Assembly (NCBI RefSeq): GCF_030052815.1
Contig: NC_079505.1
Location: forward strand, 18,757,982-18,821,981
Direction: 5' to 3'
Length of the DNA: 64,000 nucleotides
DNA from: Hevea brasiliensis
Lineage: Eukaryota; Streptophyta; Magnoliopsida; Malpighiales; Euphorbiaceae
Part shown: piece by piece, positions 22,481 to 35,746 of the stretch
Position numbering within the stretch: position 1 is the stretch's first letter
Layout of the letters: every line of letters starts with the position of its first letter
Program-made: the position numbers and the translations under genes
The notes under the pieces: model-generated
Databases searched by the model: none
Told to the model about the DNA's origin: nothing
The model's input: the letters and a program-made list of their open reading frames with translations, nothing else

Positions 22481-23019
22481 TTTTTTAGTCCAAAATAGAT
22501 AAGTTTCAAGACCCTCATCTAGTCCGATTATCCATTCAAATCCAACCAAGAGAACAGAAATTAATCTAAAATATTTTCAATTTAACGTGCTTTCCCCTAT
22601 TTCCAACAGTGGCTTCAATTTTATATTGGTGCCGATGCTTCTCCCATTGTTGCGAGCTTCCGAGGAAACGACGGAATACCCAACAAAATCACCATCACAT
22701 TAAGTATAAGACTCTTAGATCACATAAAAAAAAAACCAACAAAATCACCATAAAATTGTGGAGAAAGATCTCAATAGAATCATTATTTAAAATGAAAGGG
22801 CATAAGCAGTTTCCTGATAGACCAAGAAAAGTTTATATAGCCAGAAAACAAATATAATTAAAGATAATATATAAAATAAATATTTACCTATTTTTTTTTT
22901 ATCAATTTAACAAGACTATAATAAATGATATAATTGAATATTGCACATTTTAAAAATAATAAGATGAAAATTTGACATAATTATATTTTATTAAAAAGTA
23001 TATTTATTTATTTATTAAC
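22481..23019. other. Spacer, nothing recognised
   Basis: An 82-codon open frame (about 22,609-22,857, plus strand) shows low complexity and no domain. I do not call it a gene. Confidence 0.4.
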
Positions 23020-23024
23020 GAGTC

Positions 23025-24764
23025 TGTAACACCCCTGATTTTTTATATATTATTATTGGGGTTCGTGTAGGTATCCTCAATTCGCGGAAATTCGACAGTT
23101 GTCCGGATCTGTGAATTTCCGCCGCAGATCACTACTGGAAAAGTCTCCGAATTGGATCGAGGTTTTGGCTACCCCACCATTGTCAGGCATCCCGAGCGCG
23201 TTCCCGAAGTCGGAATCGGCAAAGGTAAACCCGAACCTTGCTTTTTCGTAATTTTCTAGTGCTTAAATAGGATTAAAAATTCATAAAATATTCGTGGTAG
23301 CTTAGAAAATTACGATTCTTTTTGCAATAGCTTAGTAATATTGCTAAGGACCGCGAGGCAAAGTTTTATAATTTTTAGAGCTTGTTTGGGCAATTTTTGC
23401 AAAAATGATCAATTATAAGGACTAAATTGAAATTTTTCCATATTGTGATGAATGATTGATTTGATGGGCCCAGGATGGGCTGTGTGATGTGATTGAGTTG
23501 TGGATATATGGATTGTGGATATAGAAGTGTGTTTTGAGCCCTTTTTGCAGGTTGGGTAGGTCCTAGGTATAGGGGAGACTCTGCCGGATTTTCGGCATGA
23601 CTTAGGACGTATTTGGTCTTTTCTTTATTTGTATTGAGTCATTTGTGTTAAATAAATGTAATGTAATTGTCAGGTGAGCCGATGCCTTCTTCCTCCGCCG
23701 CCCACAGTGATTGTCGTCAAGTCCGTGAGTAAAATATTAATTTTAATTATAATTTCGATATTATTATATGTTCAAAGATGCCCATGCATCACTTATATGC
23801 ATATATTTATGTAGTTAAACTCTAGGCACGATTTATGTTGCATTCATAACTGTTAATGTGCCATGAGTGTTGTTGTGGTAATTTGGAGCAGTGTGCGTGC
23901 GTTGGCGTGCGTGTGATGTGGTGTGGACTATGGATAGGACGGGTTAGTCACGGATTGTGTTCTTCTGTGGGACCAGTTCATTCGAGGGGTAGTAAAGGCT
24001 TGAGTTCTTATTTGGGACCCTCGATTTGGTTTATTAAGCGAAAGTCCGCTTGAGTTCTTCAGGCACGAGTTGGATCTAAGAGAGTGTATAGGATCGGCTC
24101 CCAATATATTATGATTGATGCTACAGTGCGTGAGTGCTCCAAATTACCTTTTGATGCTATGATGTGAATATGATGTTGATGTTGCATTTCACGCTACAGG
24201 TGCATTAGTTCTGAGATAGTTATAGAGATTATGGTTAAAATTGATATTTTACTCTCTGAGTCGAACGCTCACTCCTGTTCAAAAATTTTTACAGGCCACA
24301 GGAGGATATTTTTTTGAGGTTAACCTGCTTTCTCCCTCGCAGGTCGATTACTACTGTTTGTATAAACTTGTTAAATCTTAGAATTTCCGCATGTGTTAGA
24401 AATGTTTATTTGATTTGGGTCTGTAAACTAAATTATTATTTTTGGAACTGTAAACTTAAATGTGCTATGCATGTTTGATGGATTGGATGAGGGAGCTGAG
24501 CTCCCATTTATTTTATGTTGATGAGTATGTGGAGGGTGAGCTGAGCTCCCCAATTGACTATATATTGTGTTTACAGGTCGGGTGAGTCGAAAACTCCCCG
24601 TTGGAAAGTCCATTTTATGGCCGGACTCTGTCCGTTTGTTTTCTTGAATTTGGGCCCAATGGGCCTTAGAATTGGGTAAATGAACCGTTAAGGCTTACTA
24701 CGGGCCTCGGGGCTTTAGGTGGCCTGTCCTAGTCTTAGTCCGGCCCATAGGTTGGGTCGTGACA
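23025..24764 (+). repeat. 5' LTR of gypsy element 1
   Basis: 1,740 bp, TGTAACACCCC ... GGTCGTGACA. It matches the 3' LTR closely and the inner part of the longer LTR at 54,207. It keeps a GGGACCCTCGATTTGG-containing repeat unit (about 24,015-24,060) that the 3' LTR lacks. Confidence 0.92.
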
Positions 24765-24768
24765 AATG

Positions 24769-24780
24769 TGGTATCAGAGC
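24769..24780 (+). promoter_or_regulatory. Primer binding site of gypsy element 1
   Basis: TGGTATCAGAGC, 4 bp after the LTR, complementary to the 3' end of initiator tRNA-Met. Confidence 0.88.
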
Positions 24781-24964
24781 TTAGGCTCCAGATTCTTAGG
24801 GAATGTTTGTCTAAAATGTTGGAAAGAGTCTACTAGGAGTCACATGCGGAGTATAGGATTCTATTTCGTCTTTTCCTGTAATTCTTTGTTTCTAGATTCT
24901 ACGTTATACCTCGGGAAATATAAGATTACCTCAGTTAGTGTCTTGATTTTCGTGGAGTACACAG

Positions 24965-27900
24965 AAATGTGAAATAGAGTTAGTAGACATGTGAGATCTA
25001 TCATGAGGATACGTACTCCAAGAAATGTTATATTTTTGTCAGTATGGGTTTAAATGGTGTGCCCATTTCGTGTAAGACACGAGTACATAAAAGTGAGTCT
25101 TAAAAGTACAGTTGCCCTAGATAAGGATGAGGATACCACTACTGGCAGTCATCAGTAGATGACCCAGTCAGAATAAGTTTGTGATAATAGAAGATTCAGG
25201 AGAGATAAGAAATTAGGAGACCTAGTGCATCGGGGCGTATCGTAGTAACTATACAATGTTCTCGATGTCCGCTCTGTAGCTGCAGATTACTGATGCCGAC
25301 ATGAGATTATTGTGTGAGGCTGCGTGCATCCCGTGGTGCTCCATAATGAGGGTGTTTGAGATGGCTTCATTTTGGTACGATTATGCGAGCAGAGTTCTAT
25401 ATTTGCAGAGGAGTTGGGAACTCGGCTAAGAGTCTAGAGTTAGAATATTGAAAGGTCACGGTTGGGTGATAACTAGAGTCGGTGACTCGATTACTGACAT
25501 GAGCTAGAGTTACATCAAGAGTTGCCATCGGACTGCAGGTTTGGACTAGTTGCAAAGTAAAGGTGACACTTATAGAGTGAGAATAGTATACCTTGTGTGT
25601 ATCAGTATGGAATAAAGTACAACTCTACTACCTAGAGAAGGTCGAAACTATGAATTGATGATTTATAGAGCTATGATATGATAAAAGAGTCATTAACTTG
25701 ACATGGTTCTGGCAAGGTGGTAGATGTAGTACCTTTGTTGCAGCAAGTTAGGATATAGTCCTATCTTTTCAGAATGGATCAAGGTTATTGCTGATAATGA
25801 TGACTTATGGAATAGTGTCCCAGATGGGACTGTAGAGTGTGGTAGAGAGTAGTTGGCTCGGGTATCCTGGAGAGGATACAAGTTCCATTATAGGAATCAT
25901 ATATAATCAGATCACGATGGATGTAAATCCTTTGAATTGGATGACGGGTTTGGGTGCCCGAAATCTTAAGTTTTGGAATTGAGTAAACATGGAAAATAAT
26001 AATAATAATAATAGTGTTAAGAGTAATAAATTAGCGAAGATAAATCACAGAAGGCCAATGGATAAAGAAAGTGCAGAATGAAAGTTTGGGCAATTGATTG
26101 CAGATGCAATATAATCTAAATGCTAGTGGAAGTACTAGCTAGAGTGGTCAAAGGACCAAATCTGAGTAGCACAGACATATGATAACGCGATAGAGACTCT
26201 GAATGATATAGTTAGCAAGTACAGCTATTATGTTAGGAAGAAGAATGGAACCAGGGATAGAATAGTCAAGTTCTATTTTGGGTAAGACAAAGGAAATAAA
26301 TGAAAGGATAACCTAAAGAGCGCATAATAAAAGGAACAAAGTTAAGATATAGGATAGGCTAAGTGTTATTCTTGGCAAGGAGAATGACAAGGATGGAAAA
26401 CCCAAAATGGGACCACATTAGTGAGAAAAGTGATGGAGGTATGGAATACAATAATAATGAGTAAATGTTAGAAGGTGTGCGATGGTATTGCGGACTACCT
26501 AAATAGGTAGAGAAAGAGAAGTTAGTAAGCAGTAAGTTGAATAAAAGTCAGTCTAAGGGATCAAATAGGTATGATGAGAGGAAAAGAATGATAGATAATG
26601 ACACATAGGTTTTAGGTTAGACTTTTGAGATAGTGAGAAGGTAGTTAGAGGTTCGTTATGAATGTCAGGCAAACATTTTTAGTGTGATCAACAGAATCAC
26701 TTTGTAGTGAAGCAATAACGACAGGACAATAGTAGGGGTAGAACGAAAAGTGACAAGTCTGGATGGTTATAAATCAGTAGAAAGTTCAAGGATCAAATTA
26801 ATGACCCTAGATAAGGGTGGAATTAGTGTTGGAATAATTTATTAGTGAGAGAAATCTTTCAGGAATCAACAAAAGTTAATGGCACAATAAAAACGATGAT
26901 AGATATGAATCATAGGTCGAGTATAAGTAAAGTTAATAAATTATAAAATATTATGTCAAGAAGGAAAATGGTACGGTAAAGGGTTCATGCAGATGATACC
27001 TTATAGGTAGAGCATAATTGTGCTAGGAGATGATGAAATTTGGAGAGAAAGACCAAGAAACTTAGGTGAAACGTTATAATATGACAATCGGGTGTAGTTG
27101 AATATAAGAGGATATTTTCTTTCTTTTCAAGTTTAGCTTGTGCTTTTGGTTCTAGAAGGTTATATAAGGAATGAACTGAGTCAAGGAGACCTAGTTATTG
27201 AGAGTTTAGTAGGCACAAATTCATACATAATTTCCTGATATGAGAATGACAGTAAGTGCATACCTAGTATTAAGTATGAAAGGACGAACAGAGTAATGAC
27301 AGGAGTTAAATTGAGTTAGCTACTAAGGCTTGCATATGTTTTTAACTATGATCTGGAGGAAGTACTATTTATGGTTGAGATTCAATAGATGAAATTGTTC
27401 TTTGATGGGTAATTTGAGGTTGAAGTTTAGAAAGCTATGGGCAGTATATATGATTATATTAAGGAGAATGAACACGTGAAGTATCTTGTTTGGAATTAAG
27501 GCATGACACATATTTCCTACAGCCGTGTTAGTTCAGATGGAACTTATAGTTTATGGGGCTCATATTCATCCAGGATAAGCAATTTCCTACTAAGGCTGAT
27601 AGGGAATGATAATGTTCTGATAGTTAAGTTGGAAAAAAAAAGGGGATACAAGAAAAAAAAAATTTTCTATGGGTAATTATAAGTGTTACATAAGGTGAAG
27701 AATGTGCTGGTAGGAGTAAATCATAGGGTTAGAATTCTTGAAGTAATGAAACTAGTATTCAAGATAAGACTAAGAAATAAAAAGAAAGTTAAAGTTGATG
27801 ATGGGATAGACATCTTTGAAGGAAAAGGTGTAAGGATGAGATAGGACTAAAATTAAGGAATAAGTACAGCAGGTTGAAATGATACCAACAATACCAAAAA

Positions 27901-27970
27901 TAGGAAAAGGGAAGTGGATAAGATGCAAAGGACAGGAAGAGAGCTCGATAGAGTCAGTTATAATGATGAG
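24965..27970 (+). other. Purine-rich non-coding internal region of gypsy element 1
   Basis: The first ~180 bp after the PBS still match element 2. After that the two elements differ completely until GGAGTGTCTAACC at about 27,978. This 3-kb segment is dense in A and G on the plus strand, has stops in all frames, a small (AAT)n run near 26,000, and no CCHC, protease or RT motif. Either it was captured by template switching, or it is a gag-pol decayed beyond recognition. Confidence 0.7.
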
Positions 27971-28381
27971 GATAAGGAGTGTCTAACCATTGCCCCTGTG
28001 TTAACACTACCTATGAGCGGTGAAGGATACACCGTGTACTGTGACGCCTCCAGAGTTGGCCTAGGGTGTGTTTTGATGCGGAATGGAAAAGTAGTGGCTT
28101 ATGCTTCAAGGCAGCTGAAGAGGCATGAGCAGAACTATCCCACCCATGATTTGGAAATGGCGGCTGTATTCTTTGCACTAAAAATCTGGAGACACTACCT
28201 GTATGGTGAAGTGTGTGAGATATACACCGACCATAAGAGTTTGAAGTACATCTTCCAACAGAGGGATTTAAACTTGAGACAGAGGAGATGGATGAAGCTT
28301 CTGGAAGACTATGATTGCCCCATCTAGTACCACCCTGGGAAGGCCAATGTAGTAGCAGATGCTTTAAGCAGAAAATCTTCT
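27914..28381 (+). pseudogene. Gypsy element 1 RNase H
   Basis: The frame reads into RNase H at [12 protein letters not shown], then [17 protein letters not shown] (first catalytic Asp), [19 protein letters not shown] and [11 protein letters not shown]. It is broken by TAG at 28325-28327 where element 2 has Gln; the conserved end ([19 protein letters not shown]) follows. The ~20 codons before ECLT have no counterpart in element 2, marking the junction with the foreign region. Confidence 0.88.
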
Positions 28382-28387
28382 GGCAGT

Positions 28388-29935
28388 TTGGCGCACATTT
28401 CAGCAGAGAAGAGACTGTTGATTCAGGAGGTACATGAGTTGATGGATCAAGGTTTAATCCTAGATCTTTCAGATGATGGGGTATTGTTGGCTCACTTTTC
28501 AGTGAGGCCAGACTTGAGGGACAGAGTTAGAGTTTCCCAGCACAGAGACCAACAATTGATGAAGATCATAGAAAGAGTACAGCAAGGTGAAGGTGGTGAG
28601 TTTGGGTTTGCCAATGATGGCGCCCTAGTGCAAGGTTCTAGGATATGTGTGCCCGATGTGGACAACCTCAGGAATGAAATCATGCGAGAGGCACACTATA
28701 CACTGTACAGTATCCACCCAGGTTCCACCAAGATGTACCATGATGTGAAAGATAGCTATTGGTGGAATGGCATGAAGAGAGACATAGCCGACTTTGTGTC
28801 CAAGTGCTTGACTTGTCAGAAGGTGAAGTTTGAACACCAGAGACCGTCAAGGAAGCTGCAAGAGCTCCCTATCCCAGAATGGAAGTGGGAAATGAGTACT
28901 ATGGATTTTGTGACTGGGTTGCCTCGTACCACGCGAGGATATGATTCGATATGGGTAATTGTAGACCGCTTGACCAAATCAGCTCACTTCTTACTCAGAA
29001 GACTACATACTGTGGCACAAGATGCGGCTCTACATTCGAGAAATAGTCACATTGCATGGAGTTCCGCTTCCATAATATCCGTGAGGGTCGATTCACTTCT
29101 CGGTTTTGGAGAAAGTTGCAGGAGGCACTTGGCACACAGTTGAACTTCAGTACGGCTTTCCACCCTCAGACAGACGGACAGTCCGAAAGGACGATCCAAA
29201 CACTGGAAGACATGCTTCGCATGAGTGTTTTGGATTTTGGAGGTCAATGGGATGAGCAGCTAGCTTTAGTGGAGTTTGCCTACAACAACAGTTATCACTC
29301 CAGCATAGGGTTGGCACCCTATGAGGCACTATATGGAAGAAAGTGTAGGTCTCCTCTGTGTTGGACAGAAATGGGGGAAGCAAGGGTGCATGATGTAGAC
29401 CTAGTGCAGTACACTTCAGAGGTAGTTCCTTTAATCAGGGAACGACTGAGGACAGCTTTCAGTAGACAGAAAAGTTATGCAGACCCCAGACGGAGGGATG
29501 TGGAGTTTGCAGTGGGCGACTATGTATTCCTGAAGGTATCTCCAATGAAGGGAGTCATGAGATTCGGAAAGAAGGGCAAGTTGGCACCTCAGTATATCGG
29601 ACATTTTGAGGTTACGGATAGAGTTGGAGCAGTTGCCTACCGGTTGGAGCTACCACCCAACCTCTCTCACGTTCATCCCGTGTTTCACATCTCCATGCTC
29701 AGGAAATACATTCCCGATCCTTCTCATGTACTGCAGCCGGATGTGATAGAGCTAAAAGAAAATTTGACATTTGAGGAGCAGCCTGTAGCCATAGTGGACT
29801 ACCAAGTGAGACAGCTGAGATCAAAACAGATCCCTATGGTTAAGGTTTTGTGGAGGAGTCAGTCGGTGGAAGAGTGCACCTGGAAGTCAGAACGGGACAT
29901 GCGTAGCAAGTACCCTTTATTTGTTCAATGTATAA
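28388..29935 (+). pseudogene. Gypsy element 1 integrase with chromodomain-like tail
   Basis: Zinc-binding HHCC region: [11 protein letters not shown], then [14 protein letters not shown] (about 28,700-28,850). Core: first Asp in [11 protein letters not shown] (about 28,900), last Glu in [13 protein letters not shown] (about 29,160-29,200). The part holding the second Asp (29,040-29,110) is scrambled by a frameshift, so the protein breaks near 29,056-29,143. The C-terminal frame continues through [19 protein letters not shown] and [16 protein letters not shown] to a chromodomain-like segment ending RSKYPLF, with one more frameshift at the end. Not functional. Confidence 0.9.
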
Positions 29936-29979
29936 TCATGTGCTTTATTCGCTTGTGTAAAATTCGAGGACGAATTTTA

Positions 29980-29993
29980 CGTAAGGGGAAGAA
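29980..29993 (+). promoter_or_regulatory. Polypurine tract of gypsy element 1
   Basis: GTAAGGGGAAGAA directly before LTR start TGTAACA. Element 2 has the same tract with more Gs. Confidence 0.8.
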
Positions 29994-31699
29994 TGTAACA
30001 CCCACGATTTTTATATATTATTATTGGGGTTCGTGTAGGTATCCTCAATTCGCGGAAATTCGGCGGTTGTCCTGGATGCGTGAATTTCCGGCCGCATGCA
30101 CTACTGGAAAAGTCTCCGAATTGGATCGAGGTTTTGGCTACCCCACCATTGTCAGCATCCCGCGCTTCCTCAAGTCGGAATCGGCAAAGGTAAACCCGAT
30201 CCTTGCTTTTTCGTTATTTTCTAGTGCTTATATAGGTTTATAAATCCATAAAATATTCGTGGTAGCTTAGAAAATTACGATTCTTTTTGCAATAGCTTAG
30301 TAATATTGCTAAGGACCGCGAGGCAAAGTTTTATAATTTTTAGAGCTTGTTTGGGCAATTTTTGCAAAAATGATCAATTATAAGGACTAAATTGAAATTT
30401 TTCCATATTGTGATGAATGATTGATTTGATGGGCCCGGATGGATGGGCTGTGTGATGTGATTGAGTTGTGGATATATGGGTTGCGAATATAGAAGTGTGT
30501 TTTGAGCCCTTTTGCAGGTTGGGTAGGTCCTAAATATAGGGGAGACTCTGTTGGATTTTCGGCATGACTTAGGACGTATTTGGTCTTTTCTTTATTTGTA
30601 TTGAGTCATTTGTGTTAAATAAATGTAATGTAATTGTCAGGTGAGCCGGGACAGCCTTCTTCCTCCGCCCAGCCGCCACAGTGATTGTCGTCAAGTCTGT
30701 GAGTAAAATATTAATTTTAATTATAATTTCGATATTATTATATGTTCAGCATGCCCATGCATCACTTATATGCATATATTTATGTAGTTAAACTCTAGGC
30801 ACGATTTATGTTGCATTCATAACTGTTAATGTGCCATGAGTGTTGTTGTGGTAATTTGGAGCAGTGTGCGTGCGTTGGCGTGCGTGTGATGTGGTGTGGA
30901 CTATGGATAGGACGGGGTAGTCACGGCTTGAGTTCTTCGCTGGGACCCGTTCCTTCGAGGGGTAGTCACGGCTTGAGTTCTTCGCTGGCACCAGGTTGGA
31001 TCTAAGAGAGCTGTATAGGGGATCAGCTCCCAATATATTATGATTGATGCTACAGGGTGCGTGAGTGCTCCAAATTACCTTTTTGATGCTATGATGTGAA
31101 TATGATGTTGATGTTGCATTTCACGCTACAGGGTGCATTAGTTCAGATAGTTATAGAGATTATAGTTAAGATTGATATTTTACTCTATGAGTCGAACGCT
31201 CACTCCTGTTCAAAAATTTTTACAGGCCACAGGAGGATATTTTTTTGAGGTTAACCTGCTTTCTCCCTCGCAGGTCGATTACTACTGTTTGTATAAACTT
31301 GTTAAATCTTAGAATTTCCGCATGTGTTAGAAATGTTTATTTGATTTGGGTCTGTAAACTAAATTATTATTTTTGGACCTGTAAACTTAAATGTGCTATG
31401 CATGTTTGATGGATTGGATGAGGGAGCTGAGCTCCCATTTATTTTATGTTGATGAGTATGTGGAGGGTGAGCTGAGCTCCCCAATTGACTATATATTGTG
31501 TTTACAGGTCGGGTGAGTCGAAAACTCCCCGTTGGAAAGTCCATTTTATGGACGGACTCTGTCCGTTTGTTTTCTTGAATTTGGGCCCAATGGGCCTTAG
31601 AATTGGGTAAATGAACAGTTAAGGCTTACTACGGGCCTCGGGGGCTTTAGGCTGGCCCAGGTCCTAGTGCCGGTCCGGCCCATAGGTTGGGTCGTGACA
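29994..31699 (+). repeat. 3' LTR of gypsy element 1
   Basis: 1,706 bp, TGTAACACCCACG ... GGTCGTGACA, followed by TSD GAGTC. It carries two tandem GGTAGTCACGGCTTGAGTTC-type units (about 30,916-30,990). Confidence 0.92.
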
Positions 31700-33839
31700 G
31701 AGTCAATATTTTATAAATAAAAGAAAAAAATATATTTTTATCAAATATTTTATAAATACAAGAATATAAAATTTTTGCCTCTATTAATTAAAAATTCTGA
31801 CTATTTATATTATATCAATATATATTTTATTTAAAAAAAGTATTAGCAACAAATAAACTTAAATTAAATGTTAAAATTTAGAATTTAAATTTTCAATCGA
31901 ATTCACATATGACAAACATTTTATTGATTACAAATTTATATATATTTTTTAAAAAAATTATTTGTATTGATGAAAATATAACTTTAACCAAACTTAGAAT
32001 TTATTTTATATAAATAAATTTTTATTTATTTTATTTTCATTAAAAATAAAATAAAATATTTTTATATTTAAAATTATTTTAAAGTATAATAAGTTAAATA
32101 TAATTTTTATTGAAAACATTAAGAAAATTATTAGAATTGCATTTTCGAGTTTTGAATAATTTAATTAAGTAAAGTAAGACTAACACTAATTTTACAATAA
32201 CCTTGATAAAATCAAGCAAACTAAAAATTTAAATAGTGCTTAGAGTTTTTTTAATTAGTTCTATTTTCAAATAAATTTAGATTTTTTGTCAAAAAATATT
32301 GTTATTCATAAATTTATTAAAGATTAAAAAAATACTATTCAATAAAAATTATTTAGCCTTTATTTGGATAATTAATCATGTAAAACAAAATATAAATTTT
32401 AATTTTGTATTAAAACATAATAAAATATCATAATATTAAATTTAAATGTTAATTGATATATTATATTTTTTACTGTCAATTTATTAACATTTCCACCGTT
32501 TAATAAAAATATTACATATTTAAAACAAAACTATGATTTCCAAAACTTAAATAATCAACTATAATAGCAAAGTTTAAAAATATATATATATTTTATTATC
32601 AAGACTAATTTAATTTTTTAAAAAATTATGAATAAAAAATAGAAAGCAGAAAATATTATACATAATAAGACGAATATTTTGAATCCTGTTTAATCAAAGT
32701 AAAAGATATTATTAATAAATAAGAATAAATCTTATTTACTTAAATATATATAATTAGAATATAATAAAAATGTTTTTTCAGATGTTTGCTTGGTTTTAAT
32801 TTTATCATTATTTTAGTTTTTTTAATTTTGTTATATTATTACATTTACACTAAAAGAAAATTTCTATTAGTTTTAAGATTTATTAGTTAGTGAGCATGAA
32901 ATTTTTTTTAAAATTACATATAAAGAAAATTAATTACAAATAAGTATAATAAGTATAGACAATATGAAAAAAAATTTTTTATGGAGATACAAATAATTTT
33001 GACAAATTTTTACATATCAATGATAGATTATAATTGAAGGCATAAATACTCATGATGGGCTCTACTAAGTAAGCCCAAAATATAAGTTTAGAACTTTATT
33101 ATTATAAAAGCCTATTATTAGTAGATTTTCTATTTAAATGAAAATTGCATGAAGCAATTCTCTTTATTTCTATTGCATGAAGTATTATAATAGGGTAATA
33201 CAAGTTAATACAAAATAGGAGAATAGAATTATATATAAACCAACGAAAAAGAGCAGAAAGAAAAAAAAATGTATTATTTGGCATAATTTCAGCAACACAA
33301 ATGAGAGAAAAAATTGTTTTTTTTGGTGGTTCTATATTAGTATTTTTCATTAGTGTGATTTTGGTCTTATCAAAGTGCTTTCATCAAATGCTTTATTCTC
33401 TATAATTTATTTAGGAATTATTGCAATCCATGTACATTTAGACTATGAATTTTATGTTTAATTCGTAGGTAACATGTGATTAATATAGACTAGTGATAGA
33501 GATTGAGATAGCTATAATTAATTGTTAAATTAAGGGAGGAAACTGTAAATTCAGAGATTCAATACTAATTTATCTTAAATAATCTATAATATATATAAAT
33601 ATATGAAGGGGGAGATGGGACATTGTGTTTGCTAAAAATACCATTCATTTTCAAATTAACTACAATTATGTTTTTATTATTTAAATTAATTTTAAAATTT
33701 ATGTAAATTTAAAATTCTTAATATAAATTTAAAATTTTTAATCACTTATACTTAACTTTAATAATATAAAATTTTATAAAAAAATAATTAACCAAAATAA
33801 AAAATTAATAAGTGAAAATTTTAAAAATATTATTAATAT

Positions 33840-34140
33840 ATAATTTATGATAAATTAGTGATGAAACTCTATCGCTAATTACCATTAGTGACAATATATT
33901 TGTGCTAATACTTTCAGTAATTAGAAGTTATTTTATACAAAATCATCACTAATACTTTTAGCGACGCCTTATATGTTGCTAATATATTCAATAGCGAAAA
34001 TAATTTTATACTAATTCATTGCTATTAATTTTTAACGACAAATTATTCATCGTTAATACTTTCAGCAATAACTAATAAGCTATTTAATAAAAATTTGTCT
34101 AATAATTTTAGCGATAACATTGCTAAATATATAAATAATT
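33840..34140. mobile_element. Possible CACTA subterminal-repeat region
   Basis: Motifs such as TTTAGCGACG, ATCGCTAATTA, TTTAGCGATAAC, TTAACGACAAATT and GCTAATACTTTCAG recur in both orientations, spaced 20-50 bp. Arrays like this are typical of the ends of plant CACTA or related DNA transposons. No CACTA terminus or TSD was found. Confidence 0.4.
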
Positions 34141-35686
34141 TTAATTTTTAATATTATTATAATTAATATAAATTAAAATTTTTAATATTATTTTAATAGT
34201 AATTGTACTTATACTAAAAATCCTATTATAATTTTATATTCTAAATTTATAAGTATTATTAATTTCTTAATAATATTTAATATATTACAATCAAATTAAT
34301 AAACAATATTATATACCAAATTTTACTTATACTAATTTATTTTTTTAATTATTTTAAATATTTACAAACTTATAATATTGTATTGTAAAATTATTATTAA
34401 AAACTATTTAATTAATATAATTATAAAATTATTATTAAAAATTAACCATTTAGTTAAATACAAATGTGTATTTATATCGATAGATATAAAATTCTAATTC
34501 TATTCAATGATAAATATTTTATTTATTATAAAGTTATAGCTTTTTTTTAAATATTAGTAAGACGCAAGCTTAAGTAAACTTGACTTATAATGCAAACTTT
34601 TTTTTCCTTTCTTCATTATATTTTTGTGTCTCTTTTTATCCCCGACGTGTGTGTGTATACCTAAACTATATAAATAATAGAGTCAAAGAGGATGATTTTA
34701 AAAAAATACAGAAACTAAATGTATAAAAAATTTAAAAAATATAAATTAACTTTAATTAGTAGTAAAATATAGTCATGATCATTTGTTATTATTATAATGA
34801 ATGATTAATTTTTTTTTAACAAAGATTAAATTTAATTAGTTAATGAAAATAATTATATTATAATAATATTACATCATATATAAAAAATTAAGAGAAATTA
34901 CATAAAAATAAATTAAATCACAAGTAATGAGTATAAATAACGTGTATCACACATTCAAAGTAATATTACATATAAAAGTGGGGAGGAGAGGGAAACATTG
35001 AACTTGCTAAAAATACTCTTAATCCTTCATATTATTTACAATATTACAAATTTTAATGCCATTTAAATATTAATCTATCCATATAAATATAATTAACTGA
35101 AAAGTATATATTATTAATCATTGAAATAATAAGAGGGGAAAAATAAAAACTTTTATTTAACTATAATTCTATCATTACTTAGAAAGTAAGGCTCCTATCT
35201 AGATAGGATTGTTATTAAAATAATAATAATTATTATTATTTTCATATTATCATTACTTAGAAAGTAAGGTTTAAATATTATATAAGACAACAATATTAAA
35301 ATAATGAAAAATTAAATAAAAAAATTAAATAAAAGTAATAAAATTGAAGAAGTGTATTAGCTTTCATAATTAAACTCTATTTTAGTTGATGTTATTTATA
35401 TATAAGAAATATGAATTATTTTTAATATTCAAATTTACTATTATAAAATTATATGCTTGAAAAATTATTATTTCAATTTTAGATATGAATATTAAATCTA
35501 ATGTGATTTAATATAGATTAAATTAATGACATACAAAGACACAAAATTAAATTAGTTAGACTTTAAATTAAGGGAAATTTCTCTCATAATTAGATTTATA
35601 CTTCTCATTATTAGATTTAAAAAAAAAAAATTACAGACTTCTTAATTTTTAAGAAGGAAAATATAAAATTTAAAAATTAATATGAA

Positions 35687-35734
<48 letters not shown>

Positions 35735-35746
35735 TATTATTATTAT
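35687..35746. repeat. (AAT)n / (ATT)n microsatellite
   Basis: About 16 AAT units followed by a short ATT run, which can form a hairpin. Confidence 0.95.

Larger units (their letters stand above)
23020..31704 (+). mobile_element. Ty3-gypsy chromovirus, chimeric and non-autonomous
   Basis: 8,675 bp between LTR ends, flanked by a perfect 5-bp TSD GAGTC (23020-23024 and 31700-31704). LTRs 23025-24764 and 29994-31699. PBS at 24769-24780 and PPT just before 29994. RNase H, integrase and a chromodomain-like tail are present in 27,975-29,935 and are nearly identical in reading to the element at 54,207. The space where gag, protease and RT should be (about 24,960-27,970) is purine-rich DNA with no homologous ORF. 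The tail motif ([22 protein letters not shown]) suggests a Tekay/Del-type chromovirus. Confidence 0.93.

Noticed and set aside
22609..22857. 82-codon plus-strand frame
   Set aside because: Lys-rich low complexity from poly(A), no domain, no splice context.
30806..31033. Frame with repeated SRDYPSKE / VPAKNSSRDYP segments
   Set aside because: Antisense reading of tandem units inside the gypsy LTR, present in each LTR copy; not a gene.
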